NCBI GenBank assembly: GCA_034401135.1
Contig: JAWZSP010000004.1
Location: 3,162,001 to 3,226,000, forward strand
Reading direction: 5' to 3'
Source of the DNA: Volutella citrinella
Lineage: Eukaryota > Ascomycota > Sordariomycetes > Hypocreales > Nectriaceae
Length of the DNA stretch: 64,000 bases
Shown here: positions 11,012 through 22,158 of the stretch, piece after piece
Numbering within the stretch: the first letter of the stretch is position 1
How the letters are laid out: each line of letters opens with the position of its first letter
The notes under the pieces: generated by a model
What the model was told of the DNA's origin: nothing
What the model saw: only the letters and a program-made list of their open reading frames with translations
The model's database searches: none
Program-made: the position numbers and the translations under genes

Positions 11012-13019
11012 CCCTCCTTTGGCTTTTCGGATACAAAACTAAGCGCCTAATGCAGCACTGGACCTATCGGATACGACGAGCCTGGATCAAGGGGGGGTAC
11101 ACTGGGATCTTGCATGTACACCGAGGGTATATCGCTTGCCCCACGTTTCGAATTCTTCGCTGATGAGGCTCACTTGCATAAGTAGTTATGGTATCTATCA
11201 ACCAATGATTCAATCTTTTGATTACTGCGTGCAATGGGAAGCCATCATAGCTTACCTAGGAGTGCTCGAAGTCTGGGTTTCCAGCATCAAAGCGTTGACC
11301 TCGGATTATCATACCACGTGGAACAGAGCTTTGAGCATGCAGTCCCAGTCTACCAAGGCAAAAATACATGCACAGACATGTCGACGGGTCACGCAAAAAG
11401 GAAAATATCCGTTGAAAGACAACGGATTCGATCGCAGGCGCACAAACACCTACACATTTCCCCTTTACCACTTCGCTAGGCGGGCAATGCGATAAAGGAA
11501 ATGGAGCACGAAATTGGCTTATCAATCTACCCCTCCAAGTGGGCTGGGGGCCTGTCTGTTGGCCAGCACAAATTCACAAATTCTTCAAGCCCCACAAGAG
11601 CGAGGCGACATCAAGTATGTTGGGTGAGAGAGTCCATCGGTGAGGCAGACATCAGAGGCCAATTTACTCGTCATTGTGTGGACTTTGTTTTAATATTCTC
11701 CGTCTCTGACAGGGCCTGATGGCCAACCAAACGCCCAATATCATACACGCATTCTGCCTTGGATCGTTATGCTTCCCACATTGAATCAAATTGATAAATC
11801 AAACAGCTGGGATACTGTTTTAATTGGTGAACATGACGGCACTCGGCATGCCCTTATGCCATCCGTTGATTCCCAATGGCCAAACGAGGCCTTCCGTAGC
11901 CCTTCCCCATTGCCATTGCATCCCGCAAACGCAAACATATTCCCATAATTACGGGCTCCCAATGCAGATGTGGTCAGCATTGCTGGCGAGCCCCGCACTC
12001 CATTCCTCGTCCGGGGTACCAAAAACGGCCCCGACGCCGCCCTTGACACAGCTACACAGCTCCCAAGTCGAAACAGTGCGGATTCCCTCGGTGTCCGGCG
12101 CAGTCGGTGAGCGCCCGCGTTGTTCGAGGCGCCTCGAGATCCCGAGTCGATCCAAATTGCTCCTAGTCGTCCAAACGTTCCGACAAATCTTCCTCGGCCG
12201 TGCTGTTTGCGCAAAACTCGGGCTATAAACTCGGTCAAGGTGTCGGACACCACACTGTCCCTGTTGGACATGTCGCTGGAAACGAAGCCCGCGCCGAAAA
12301 AAACCTTCTGGAATCCTGGACCGGACCGCCATTCCTGGGTTCCTCGCTGGCCACTGGTCAGAAAATCGCCCGACCCGGGGGGGGCTGCGGAAAACCACCC
12401 AGTGGGCTGGCGCTAATTCCGGTGCTAGCTGGGCTCGGCCGTGATTTCCGTGGATTTCCGCCGACCGCCTCTCTGACGACTTGGCAAAAAGTGCGAAACT
12501 GTGGGAAACTGAACTGGGCGATAATATCTGGGCGTCCCTGTCGGAGGGCATGGCATTGCGCTGGACTGCAGTTGTCAGCGTGTAGAAGCATCACGAGCTC
12601 TCTCAAGTTTCAACCGGGTCAGGTCGCTGTTCAATATCAGGTCATCTTGTAGGTAGTCATTGCACTGGGACACAACTTTTGTCAGTGGAGTTGTCTCGCA
12701 AATGACCCACATTCAGAAGAACCATGGTCCATGTCTTTGGCTGGTCCTTCTCGCCAAGACCGACCTCATCAGGGGAGGAGGGGGGGGGGAGGGGTTCACG
12801 CTTGCACGCGCCGTCTTGGGGGAGAGACTGAAGAGTCTTGTTGCGATTCTGACGAGTCAGTGTTTTTGAAAAGTAGTAGTAAGCCCTGGTATCGTCTCTG
12901 TGTTTAATAATACGCCTAAGCAGAAAATGCGCGCGCGTGCCCGTTTTTCCCTCCCATCATGACCCATATCACAATTATCCGTGTCATTATATTAATTCTC
13001 TTTAAAAACGTCTTTCACC
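11012..13019. other. Intergenic: tetraspanin promoter and Zn2Cys6 gene 3' region
   Basis: About 2 kb between the tetraspanin start and the end of the minus-strand regulator. The overlapping ORFs at 11.8-12.6 kb on both strands are Pro/Ser/Arg-rich with no domain. No repeat or RNA gene was seen. Confidence 0.5.
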
Positions 13020-15521
13020 TTAGGCGAGCTCCCAGGACTCGCCCCACATCTCGTTGAGATTCAGGCCCAGGAGCTCCAGGCTCGGGTCCAGGTTGAAGGG
13101 CTGGGCCTGGGCCTGTGCCGGATCTCCTCCCATCAGCCATGGGGCCTGGCTGGGATCAATCGGGCCGGGGCCGGCCGCGGAGGGCATCGTCGGTGGATAC
13201 GTGAACGGGGCCACGGACTGGACATGTATATTAGGGAACGCCCTTCCATGGAACGCAAGGTCCATTACCTTTGGTCGGTCGTGAAGAGGCACATTGGATG
13301 CAGGCCCGATGGTCGGGGCAGCTACTGTGTTGATAGGAACACCCGCCCCCGCTGCCCCCGCCGCCGTGTTGTCGCCGGCAAGGGGCACCGGGGGCTCCTG
13401 GTTCGCCATGAGGCGGTAGTGGAGGTTCACGAAGCGCTCGGCCGATGTAGACTTGGCGGCTTCCGGCTCCTTTGTCCCCAGGTGGGCCTCGAGAAGGCCC
13501 AGCGCCGCACACATGATGGAGTAGCCCCACGGCTCGTTGTTGCCGCAGCGGAGGAGCCGGTCCTCCTTCATCAGGATGCACTTCTCAATGAGCTTGAGCG
13601 TGTGGTGCGAGTTGATCATGATCATGTTGGTGGAGCCCTTGGGCTGCAGCAGCGTCACGCTGCAGAGGTTGATGGCCGTCGTGAGCGCGTCCTCGCGGAG
13701 GAAGTTGAGCGACCTCACTCCTTGCTCGGATAGCTTGTCGTGCAAGAGTACAATGTCTCGGGCGGCGTTGTAGTATATAATCTCAGAGTATTGGTATTTG
13801 GAGTTCTGCTTGCGCAGTTTGAGATATGGCTGATGGAGGGGGATGATGTACTGTCGCAGCTGGACGTGGAGAAGGGTATACGCAATCAGCGGGTTCTTTC
13901 GCTCCTCACTGCCATCGACGTTCATGTCCCAGGACGGGAGGGAGTCGATCTCGTGCGTCAGGTCGTTTGTGTAGCGGATGACCTGGTCGTAGTCGATGTC
14001 GGACAGAGGTCCGGTCAGGAGACGGCTGAGCTCTAGCCGCAGCGGCAGGCTCTGCCTCGAAACGTGCTGGAACGAGGCAAAGGTGTAGTCCTTGACGGGC
14101 TTTGAGGGGGGCAGAGTGGTGGTGGTTTCGTCAAAGTCCTCGTCGTCCAGGTTGCGGGGGGCGTTCGTGTCGTAGTGCAGCTGGCTGACGAGGGTGGGGA
14201 GGCCGTGGTCAAAGGACGCCTGCATGTCAAACTCGACAATGGTTGCCCAGATCCTCCGGCGCATCTCCTGGTGGAACACGGTGATCTTGGCGGCCATGTG
14301 GCTGGGCTCTCGGTGCAGGCCGACAGAGATGCCGTCCTGTATCAGGGCGCCCGCGCCGGTCCAGAACCTCTTCTTCTTGATGGTGTTGACACGCTTCCCG
14401 AGATAGAGGAGGCACGAGATTTGGAAGTTGATGAGGCGGCGGTGCTTCTGGCTTTGTCTCAGCATCCAGTCGTCGCAGGCCTTGATCCACTGGTCGGCCC
14501 AGTGGCGAGCCGTGGACATCATGCCGATGAACTTGAGCTCCTCGTGGGTGCGCACGCAGCTCGCCACGGCCATCATGGCGAGTATGAGGGCGTTGAAGGA
14601 GGCCGGGCGCTTTGCGGCGGGGCCGGGGGCCCAGAACTCTTCGTACTCCTTGCGGAACTTGGGGATGTGGATGATGCGGTGGACCTGCTCGAACTGGTCG
14701 AGGTAGATGTCGATGAGGGCGTCGGACTCCTCCTTGGTGGGCAGCAGGGCCTCGAGGGCGGCATCGGGCTCGTCGAACGTCTTCTCGCGGTCCTCGCGGC
14801 GGCGACGCTTGCGATCCTTGCGGTCGTGCAGGATGACGGGGCGGAACCACTCGTCGGCGGTGGCCTTCATGAAGGGGACCAGCCCCGTCAGCTCGACAAA
14901 AGCCATGCTGGCGTTGTGAGGGCCGAAGTAGCGGGTGCGGAAGCCACGGCCACGAAAGAAGCGCAGCTCGCCCTTTTCCGAGTTCATGTTGGTGGCCTCG
15001 ATGGACTCGTGGACCTCCTGGACCGAGGGGTCAGGCCCATCGTGGTGATGGGCGTCATCCTTGTTCGCAGGCGAGTTGGTGGCGGCGAGGGTGCTGCCGT
15101 CGAGCGAGGTGCCGGACCGCGTGAGGTGGTTCTTCAGCGAGGCAATCTCCAGCTCGAGGCGACGGATGCGCTCGTGGTCTTGGCGAGCCAGCTCCGGGTC
15201 CCGCGAGAAGCCCGGCGGGTCGATGCCAAAGCGGCGGGCGTCGAGCTGGGCAAAGGGCGGCGGCACGCCCGAGCTGGCGTTGACGACCTCGCCGTTGCGC
15301 GACTCGTAGCTGCAGCGGTCGGGGGTGCCGCTCTTGATGCAGCGCTCGCAGGGGAAGCCGCGGTCGCACGAGAGCTTGCGGCGGCGACACTCGAGGCAGC
15401 TGAGGCGCACTCGCTGTCGCTTCCGGGCGGGCTGCTGGCCCGAGTCGTCGTGGTCGTCGCCGTCGTTGTCGCCGTCCCGGCGGTCGGCCTCGGACTCGGG
15501 GGTCTCACTGCGGTCGGCCAT
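13020..15521 (-). CDS. Zn(II)2Cys6 fungal transcription factor
   Basis: A probable DNA-binding regulator of the Gal4-type class with a fungal-specific middle domain. It is a single exon of 833 aa. I start at MADRSETPES (ATG 15521) although the frame stays open to 15959, because the extension is not protein-like. An acidic N terminus (Asp-rich, 13-27) leads to a basic patch and the binuclear cluster with Cys at 42, 45, 52, 58, 61 and 70 (C-x2-C-x6-C-x5-C-x2-C-x8-C). A short coiled region (DHERIRRLELEIASLKNHL) follows, the likely dimerisation element. The middle part, including QVHRIIHIPKFRKEYEEFW and later YDTNAPRNLDDEDFDE, matches the Fungal_trans domain. The C terminus is Pro/Ala/Gln-rich. 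Target genes cannot be read from sequence; no metabolic cluster surrounds it. Confidence 0.92.
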   Translation of the reverse strand: MADRSETPESEADRRDGDNDGDDHDDSGQQPARKRQRVRLSCLECRRRKLSCDRGFPCERCIKSGTPDRCSYESRNGEVVNASSGVPPPFAQLDARRFGIDPPGFSRDPELARQDHERIRRLELEIASLKNHLTRSGTSLDGSTLAATNSPANKDDAHHHDGPDPSVQEVHESIEATNMNSEKGELRFFRGRGFRTRYFGPHNASMAFVELTGLVPFMKATADEWFRPVILHDRKDRKRRRREDREKTFDEPDAALEALLPTKEESDALIDIYLDQFEQVHRIIHIPKFRKEYEEFWAPGPAAKRPASFNALILAMMAVASCVRTHEELKFIGMMSTARHWADQWIKACDDWMLRQSQKHRRLINFQISCLLYLGKRVNTIKKKRFWTGAGALIQDGISVGLHREPSHMAAKITVFHQEMRRRIWATIVEFDMQASFDHGLPTLVSQLHYDTNAPRNLDDEDFDETTTTLPPSKPVKDYTFASFQHVSRQSLPLRLELSRLLTGPLSDIDYDQVIRYTNDLTHEIDSLPSWDMNVDGSEERKNPLIAYTLLHVQLRQYIIPLHQPYLKLRKQNSKYQYSEIIYYNAARDIVLLHDKLSEQGVRSLNFLREDALTTAINLCSVTLLQPKGSTNMIMINSHHTLKLIEKCILMKEDRLLRCGNNEPWGYSIMCAALGLLEAHLGTKEPEAAKSTSAERFVNLHYRLMANQEPPVPLAGDNTAAGAAGAGVPINTVAAPTIGPASNVPLHDRPKVMDLAFHGRAFPNIHVQSVAPFTYPPTMPSAAGPGPIDPSQAPWLMGGDPAQAQAQPFNLDPSLELLGLNLNEMWGESWELA

Positions 15522-17790
15522 TGCGGTGCGGTGCGGTGCGTTGCCGGTGCGGGTATATAGCGTAGCTCCGTGGGCAATCCGAGGGCATTGAGCGTAGGAG
15601 ACCGAGCACCGTACGTTGCGGCCGTAGAGGAGGTGTTCGGAGTTACGAAGGTTTGGAGAGGCGCCTGGGCCGTCCTGGGGGCTCAGCAAGTGAAAAGGGC
15701 GTTCTTTATCAATCTCATCTGATAACTCGGCAGAATTTTTTGCCGCAACTGCGCCCCGAGCGGAGTTACGAGACGGTGGCCCAGGAAGGCCCAGAAATTG
15801 CCAAAGGGGGGATAGATTTGGTCCGTTTTTGCTTGGCTGCTTGGGTGGGATTGGCAGTTCCTCTGCAATTTTGGCTGTGCTTGCTGGAATGCGCTGCGGA
15901 ACTCTTGGCTGGAGGCGGGGTATATTCAGACAATTGCTCCTCAAAGGCAAACAAGACACGGACAGCGATTAGAGAGACAAAGATGGACCCTGATCCCACT
16001 AGCTGGAGCACCTCCAGGCGTTCGTCGATCAATTGCTGCTGCCATTCCGTCATGCGTGGGAATCTTCGTCTTCCATCCCAGCATGCTATTCGACGTGCCG
16101 CCACTCCACAAAACCCAATCCTCTCGGACTTCCGAGGCCAAGCCGAGCTTCCTTTCTACCATCGAAAACCAGCCGGCTCGCCAAGCCTTCCATAGCCGTC
16201 GAGATCAGATCTGAAGTGCGGGGGGCTTCAAAATTTAAGCTTGTTCGGCCCTGCTATTGTTAGAATTGAGACGGCCGGAAACCTTCCATCCGTGGTTTCG
16301 GGGGTTGTTTGGACTCCGCGTTTTGAGTGAGGGGAGTTATTCATTGATCGACGTTTCGCACAGGGCAGCGTTCATGGTATGAAGCCCGTATTTGTCACAT
16401 GGCAAATGGCGGCCCAAGGCTCGATCTCATATAAACCAGCAAGAGGCCGAAGCCTTGTCTACATCGCAGCAGTTCACGCCTCGATTGACTGGATGCTGCC
16501 TTGTAATTCCTGATAGCACGTCTAATTACCCTATGGTTTTGATGCTACCATAGACCCGCCTGAGATTGCAGCTGAATGTTTCAGATCCCCCACCATCACT
16601 GGGGAACTGCCTCCGCAGTGTTCCTTCCCAGTGACGCCCTGTGTAAGAAAATGGGATATTAATTCCCTACTACTCCCCGTACTCTGCAGAGAACAACCCC
16701 CTTGGCCTGCTTTCCCTTCGCCCCCATTCACCATCGACCACGTCTTCCCCTTCAAGGCCGGAATCCTTGCGACGGTGACCAAGTTGCCAAGCGCGGTGGT
16801 CTCAATGCGCCCGCACCCACAAAGAGCCACGGCACGTCCTCAAGGAACCCGAAGCTGTGGTATTGGCAGCAGCTTCGTATTGCGCCTTGACCTGAGCAAG
16901 GAGCATCCAAGGAAGCCCAGGCATGTCATCAATAGCAGATTCCCAGCTAAGAAAGATGGCAGCCAGGCTTGGCCACGCAATGGAAGAAAAAAAACGTCCG
17001 ATTGCAGGGCCGTCATCACGACTGGTTACTAGTTGGCTCATGGCTGATGCCACTCATGCGTCTGAGCGCACCCAGCATCACCAGTTCCTGGACCCATGGC
17101 GTCGTTTCGGATTCCAGCTAGGAGCCAGTAGCGCGCTGCATCGCCAACGCCAGGGCTGCTCCCCTCTGGGTCTACTATGTACGTAGCCGGCGCCAGTTGG
17201 CCGGTGCGTGTCGTTTCATGCTGCCGCTTCTGCAAGAGTCAACCCTCCCTACGTAGTAATCATGCGCTGTTCCCCGGCCCGGCAGATGCAGCACTGGCCC
17301 GCGTGTTAAAAAAAAGCATTGACACGATCCCACGTCAAATTGCAGGACGATGCCATTGCCATTTCCAGATATAACGTGGGCTGGAACTTGTTTGGGAAGT
17401 CAAGGAGGCTGCCGCAACCTCCCGCTCCCGCTCCCGTCCCCTCTGAGGTCTTGCCACTTTTTTCCTGTCCGCTTGACATGTCCGGCTGTCAGACCTCGAT
17501 TATAGTGCTGCAGAAACCCGTCCAGGAGGAGGAGCTTGTCTGCAAGGCTACCGACGACGCATGCACCGGGTCCATCTGGGGGTGTAGGCGGGGAGCATTC
17601 CGTATCAGTCCTTCGTCTTGACGACTACGCCTCTTCCATCGACAAGGGGAGCCTCACTCAACCTCGACGCTCGTTTGCTCACGCTCCTCTGTGCTCATTC
17701 ACCAACAGAATCCCGTCTCTCCTAATCGTTATTCGTTCGTTTCGTCCGCTATTTCTGAATGTTCTTTTCGGCCCATGTTCCTCGGAGGTG
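15522..17790. other. Divergent promoter interval, regulator and CFEM receptor
   Basis: About 2.3 kb separating divergently transcribed genes. The last 100 bases before 17790 are CT-rich, as expected of a leader. No ORF here reads as a known protein, and no repeat was found. Confidence 0.5.
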
Positions 17791-19722
17791 ATGAGACTCA
17801 CAATCTTGGCGGTTGCCCTGTCCTTGTGCAGAGCTGGGGCTGCCAGCAATGACACGAGTATCTCGCAGGTCTTCGCCGGCCTACCAGAGTGCGGGGTACG
17901 CATCTCTCCTCTCCTGCCACTATGCTTGAACATCTCCCATGGCCCTGGCTAACTGAAGCAGACGCTCTGTCTTGACGCCTCGTTGGATAAACAGAAGGGC
18001 CAGAATTCCACAACTGTTTCAGACTTCTGCGAGGGAGGCTCAGATGGCTCGTTTCAGAGTTGCCTCCTGCGCAGCTGTTCGATCCGTGACAGATACAGTA
18101 GGATTTCACAATGGGGTCTTGATTACTTCTGCTCACAAGGGGATAGACATCATCAAGGAGAACGACACACCATGTGGGCCCGCGAAAAGGGCTATGAATG
18201 CCAAATTCTTGATCCTGCTCGCAGCCCAGGTTCCTGCGTGGGCTCTGACTTTCCTTTGGTTCTTTGCAAGTTGGAAAGTCGAGCGTCGATTTGCTATTTC
18301 CGATTATTTGATGCTCTCGTGCGGAGTAAGCTCCATCACAACATATACCCATGCTGGGTGTCACTAACGTTGAGACCAATAGTTTTTGTTCACACCTTTT
18401 CTCATCCTATGTCATGTCGGTGAGCTTTGCCACCCAATCTCTTATTTATTATCTTGATCAAATCCTCTAACCAGCCAAAGCCCATGGCACTGCATTTGGC
18501 ATCACAGGTTGGGTTGCAGACCAAAAGGCGATTACCATGGGGTTCAAAGTCAGTCTCGGATAACCTCTAAGCCCCTGCAACACTACTGCGGAGTATTAAT
18601 GTACTAACACGCCTCTAGTTATTATATGTAGCTGATTTCTTCGGCATCCTATGCCGAGGCTTGGCAAGGGTACTGATTCTATGCTTCTATCTGCGAATGC
18701 TCCCAGTGAAGCACATCGAACCCTTTGTGCTTCCCAGCATGGGCTTCATCATCCTTCCTTCAGCATTCGTCTTCTTTCTCAGAATATTCCAGTGCTGGCC
18801 AGTCACATATGCCTGGGACGGGTGGCTGAGTGAAGTCGGGCCAGTCCAGTGCCTCAATCTGGGGGCCATGGAATTCAGCCTGATAGTATACGACATTGCA
18901 CAGAACGCCCTGGTCCTGCTACTGCCGCTGCCGTTCCTACGCCATCTAGAAATGAGCATTCGACATATCATTGGGATGGTGGCGATGCTGACTTTGGGCA
19001 TCTTCGTCGTGGGCGTTTCCTGCTTGAGGGCGCAGTATCTGCTCGTGCTGGGCAAAGACACGAACCCCATGACGGACTATACATATGGACTCGTGTGGAT
19101 GAACGTTGAAATCTGCACACTAATCATCATCGCGAGCCTGCCGAAAATGTGGTCCCTCATCACCGGAACTCCCATGGGCAGCGGAATGAGCCAGATACCA
19201 GACGAGGAGACTCGCCCAAGGCCGACCACGATGAAGATCGCCTGGAAGTTGCCCAGCACTGAGACCTTCAGCATGAAGTTCTCGAGTGCAAGGTCAATGA
19301 GCATTGATCAAGCCAATCCGAAGCTCAGAAACGACCCGTGGGAGCCCAAGATAAGCACGCTCCCCGGCCCAAAGACAGTCAACATCCAGCCTCCGTCCAG
19401 CACGAAGCCGCCCAGGATGTCGGAAAGCGTGAGGATCATGCTCCACACATCCAAGAACCCGTACCTTGCGCACCTGCGCTCGCTGCCAGACAACCACAAC
19501 GGCGACGGCCAGGCGGCTCTGAACCTCGAGCTGGGGGACAAGATCCACGGCGACGTTCAGACGGAGATTCGCGGCGGGCCTAAGCAATCCCCCGTCAACC
19601 CGAGTTTCCGGGCACCGGGCATCAACGTTACGACGAAGACGACGAGGACGACGAGCCCGCACCAAGATGACATGAGGTATAGCGAGCTGCAGTACCTCGT
19701 CCAGACCGGGAGGCTCATATAA
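17791..19722 (+). CDS. CFEM-domain seven-transmembrane protein, Pth11-like receptor family
   Basis: Probably a surface receptor of the fungal Pth11-related class, some of which sense host surface or nutrients; the ligand is unknown. Proposed exons are 17791-17895, 17962-18097, 18147-18325, 18383-18419, 18481-18548 and 18619-19722, giving 542 aa with consistent phases. A signal peptide (MRLTILAVALSLCRAGAA) precedes a CFEM-like region starting at LPECG-TLC and ending CSIRDRY-NIIKENDTPCG. The seven-helix part starts near AKFLILLAAQVPAWALTF, includes WKVERRFAISDYLM and ends with ICTLIIIASLPKMW. A long Ser/Pro-rich cytosolic tail follows. The CFEM has only six of the usual eight cysteines in this model. 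The second intron (18098-18146) has a weak GTAGGA donor, but its splice restores the family spacing. Exon 5 could also start at 18475. Confidence 0.8.
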
Positions 19723-20215
19723 AGGAACCGGGTGCCGGTGTTTCTGTGAGATTTTTTTTTACCTGGCGTGTAGATATCACGGTAACCCTCACTGAGCATT
19801 AATTTTCTCCTGTACATACAACACTATTCTTATTGCTAGTAAGTAGTGGCATGAAGCAATTCTGCTGGGTCTTGGAGTTTGGCTGTTAGAAGTAGATGGA
19901 ATAGAGTCTTGTGGCCAGGACAGCCACAATGAAAATAACCAAACGCCGTAAAGCGACTACCTTTTCTCTGCACTGATCAGCTCCCCTCAGTTGCCCATTG
20001 CCAATTCTAGCCTCTACTGCGACGTTGTTGATCCATCCTGGGAGCAGGGGGTAGCAACCCCGATTACAGACATGCCGAGGCTCCACTCTCACCTCTATAC
20101 ACCCGCCAAGTTCCAACCCTTCCAAAATCAACCTCATCCACCTTCCTCAACCATCATTTCCCCCAGCTCCTCCGCAACACTCTCAATTCGCCGGCCCGCA
20201 AGCTACCCCGTCGCC
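19723..20215. other. Tandem-gene spacer
   Basis: Contains the 3' end of the CFEM receptor and the promoter of the DUF2470 gene, both on the plus strand. The last 100 bases are C/T-rich. Nothing else was seen. Confidence 0.5.
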
Positions 20216-20875
20216 ATGGACTCGGCCACCGAGGCGCGCAAGCAGCGCATCCTGTCGCACATGAACAAGGATCACCAGCGGGACCTGACGCACTACCTGC
20301 GGCACCAGGCACGCGTGCCGGCCTCGGACGCCAGGGCGCCCGTCCTGCGCGACATCTCGCTCGAAGGCATGCTCATCACCGCCCAGGGCCGCGACCACGC
20401 CATCGCCTTCACCCCGCCGCTGAGCGGCTGGGACGAGGTCCGCGCCCGCGTCGTCGAGATGAGCCACGACGCCCGCAAGGGTCTCGGCCTGAGCGACGTG
20501 CTGCTCGACAGCTTCGCCCCGCCAGAGGGGTTCGGCATCTTCGTCTTCGGCTCCATCGTCTTCTACTTCATGTGCTACTTCGCCCTGCCCTACATCCACG
20601 AGGGCACCGCGACGTGGGGGTTGATCGACGCCTACTTCCCCGGCGGCATGGAGCTCTTTGGCAAGATCACGAGGGCAATCTTCTGGCCCGTGGTGGGAAT
20701 CCACGTGGTGGAGTGCTTCCTGTTCGACAAGAAGATCCAGAAACACGGGGTCGAGAGGTTCAGCGGCCTGTGGTGGACCTGGCAGGTCGGCTGCTTCTTC
20801 GAGGGATACCCGTCCTTCAAGCGGGTAGATGCCATCGTTGCGAGGAAGAGGGCCGCCAACACGAAGCAGCGATAG
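20216..20875 (+). CDS. DUF2470-domain integral membrane protein
   Basis: 219 aa, single exon. Function is not established. DUF2470 is the small C-terminal domain otherwise found in pyridoxamine-phosphate-oxidase-like haem-associated proteins. The N-terminal third has its hallmark RILSHMNKDHQRDLTHYLRH (10-29) and continues to about residue 95. Then come hydrophobic spans: FGIFVFGSIVFYFMCYFAL, a middle span near FWPVVGIHVVECFLF, and a final amphipathic stretch WWTWQVGCFFEGYPS, ending in a basic tail. The start at MDSATEARKQ was preferred because upstream in-frame sequence is CT-rich leader. It is convergent with the cyclophilin gene, with 731 bp between. The strongly GC-biased third positions explain the long antisense ORF. 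Confidence 0.85.
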   Translation: MDSATEARKQRILSHMNKDHQRDLTHYLRHQARVPASDARAPVLRDISLEGMLITAQGRDHAIAFTPPLSGWDEVRARVVEMSHDARKGLGLSDVLLDSFAPPEGFGIFVFGSIVFYFMCYFALPYIHEGTATWGLIDAYFPGGMELFGKITRAIFWPVVGIHVVECFLFDKKIQKHGVERFSGLWWTWQVGCFFEGYPSFKRVDAIVARKRAANTKQR

Positions 20876-21606
20876 ACGCCCATGGCCCTAGTCCGACGAT
20901 GTGGAATCCAGCAGCCAGGCGTCGGTATTGAAGATGCCGCCGACTCCGATAGTTTGTTGAGCGGATGCATATGGGCAAGAATAAACATGACATTACAACT
21001 ACAATGCACACTAAAAAGCCAGCAGTGGCAGACGCACGAGATGGATAGCCGTCTATTGGAATAGTTATATGTGCTGATACCCAAAATAATGCAGGGCAGT
21101 TCACTATGGTTGTCAACACTGTGTTTGGTGGTCAATGCGTGTACTTGGTGACACCAGATGGACGAGCAGCCAGGTTAGAGACCTCCAACAACATCCATAA
21201 ACCAGCTCCTAGTGGTTCTGAACCCATCTTCGCATTTTAAACTCCATTCTGTGAGCCTTCAAGGGCGCTATGCAGGCGCCTTTTGTCCAGCGGTAGTTCC
21301 ACGTGCTCCATCAACAGTATTTGGTCCCGCAAAGCGACCCCTTCCAGTGGGTTGTCGTTGAGGCCTTGGCGGGACTCTCCCCAAACTCGGGGATGGGAGC
21401 CCGATGTCACTTGACGAGTTTGGTGTGGTAATCAGCTACGTAGTCTCTTGGGCTTGGTTCAGCCATGTCGCTATTCAGCCGTCCCCACTGGCACCGGTCC
21501 TGGTGCGTTGAACAGCTCGTGCCGGCAGCCCTGTCGACAAGTGCCACCTCGGGGCGGATGTGTGGCGATGCTTCGCAGTCGCTAGGTTGGGCACATCGCG
21601 CATGCT
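20876..21606. other. Convergent 3' interval
   Basis: About 730 bases between the stops of the DUF2470 gene and the cyclophilin gene. No coding signal or repeat was seen. Confidence 0.5.
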
Positions 21607-22158
21607 TCAGCCAGCAATCGGGTTTGCGTGGATCGTCACTTTTTCGATCCGGATCGGCTCCTTGGGTCTGCTCTTCCGGTCCACGTCGACCGCTTCCATC
21701 TTGGACAGCGTCTCCATGCCCTGGTCGCCAATCACCTTGCCAAACACCGTGTTCAGCCCGTCCAGGTGCGGCGCCTTGTCAAACGTGATGAAGAACTGCG
21801 AGCCGTTCGTCCCGGGTCCCTTGTTGGCCATGCTGACCATCCCCCGCGCACCGTGCCGCAGCGCCGGCCTGATCTCGTCGTCAAAGGTGCCGCCCCAGAT
21901 GCTCCGCCCGCCCTTGGGGTTCTCCGGTGTCGGCGTCGCGGGCGCACCGGTCTGTGTCATGAACTTGGGGATCAGGCGGTGGAATGGTGACTGGTCGTAG
22001 TAGCCCGACGCGCAAAGGGCGAGGAAGTTCTTGAGGACATGTCAGCTAAAGGCACGCGACGCGTCGGCGGCAGAGCTTACCTCAGCAGTCTTGGGAACAC
22101 TCTCGCAAAAGATCTCGAGCTTGATGTCGCCCAGCGACGTATGCAGGGTGACGGACAT
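21607..22158 (-). CDS. cyp10: Peptidyl-prolyl cis-trans isomerase, PPIL3/Cyp10 type cyclophilin
   Basis: Catalyses proline isomerisation; the PPIL3 subgroup is found with the spliceosome in other eukaryotes. Exons are 22081-22158 and 21607-22029, 166 aa, with a 51-nt intron (GTAAGC donor, GCTGAC branch). The N terminus MSVTLHTSLGDIKLEIFCE and the C terminus KVTIHANP match PPIL3 closely. The cyclophilin core is present: FHRLIPKFMTQTG holds the catalytic Arg, with Phe, Met and Gln in place, followed by GMVSMANKGPGTNGSQFFIT. The cyclosporin-binding Trp position of CypA reads as His (KAPHLDG), as is usual in this subgroup. A Pro/Thr-rich insert (APATPTPENPKGG) follows the active strand and is longer than in the animal protein. 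Confidence 0.93.

Noticed and set aside
14175..15560. 461-residue antisense ORF over the transcription factor
   Set aside because: The same composition effect; no domain and no independent promoter.
15522..15959. Upstream extension of the Zn2Cys6 regulator (146 more residues)
   Set aside because: The extension is low in domain character and the usual acidic start MADRSETPES lies downstream; it probably represents leader sequence.
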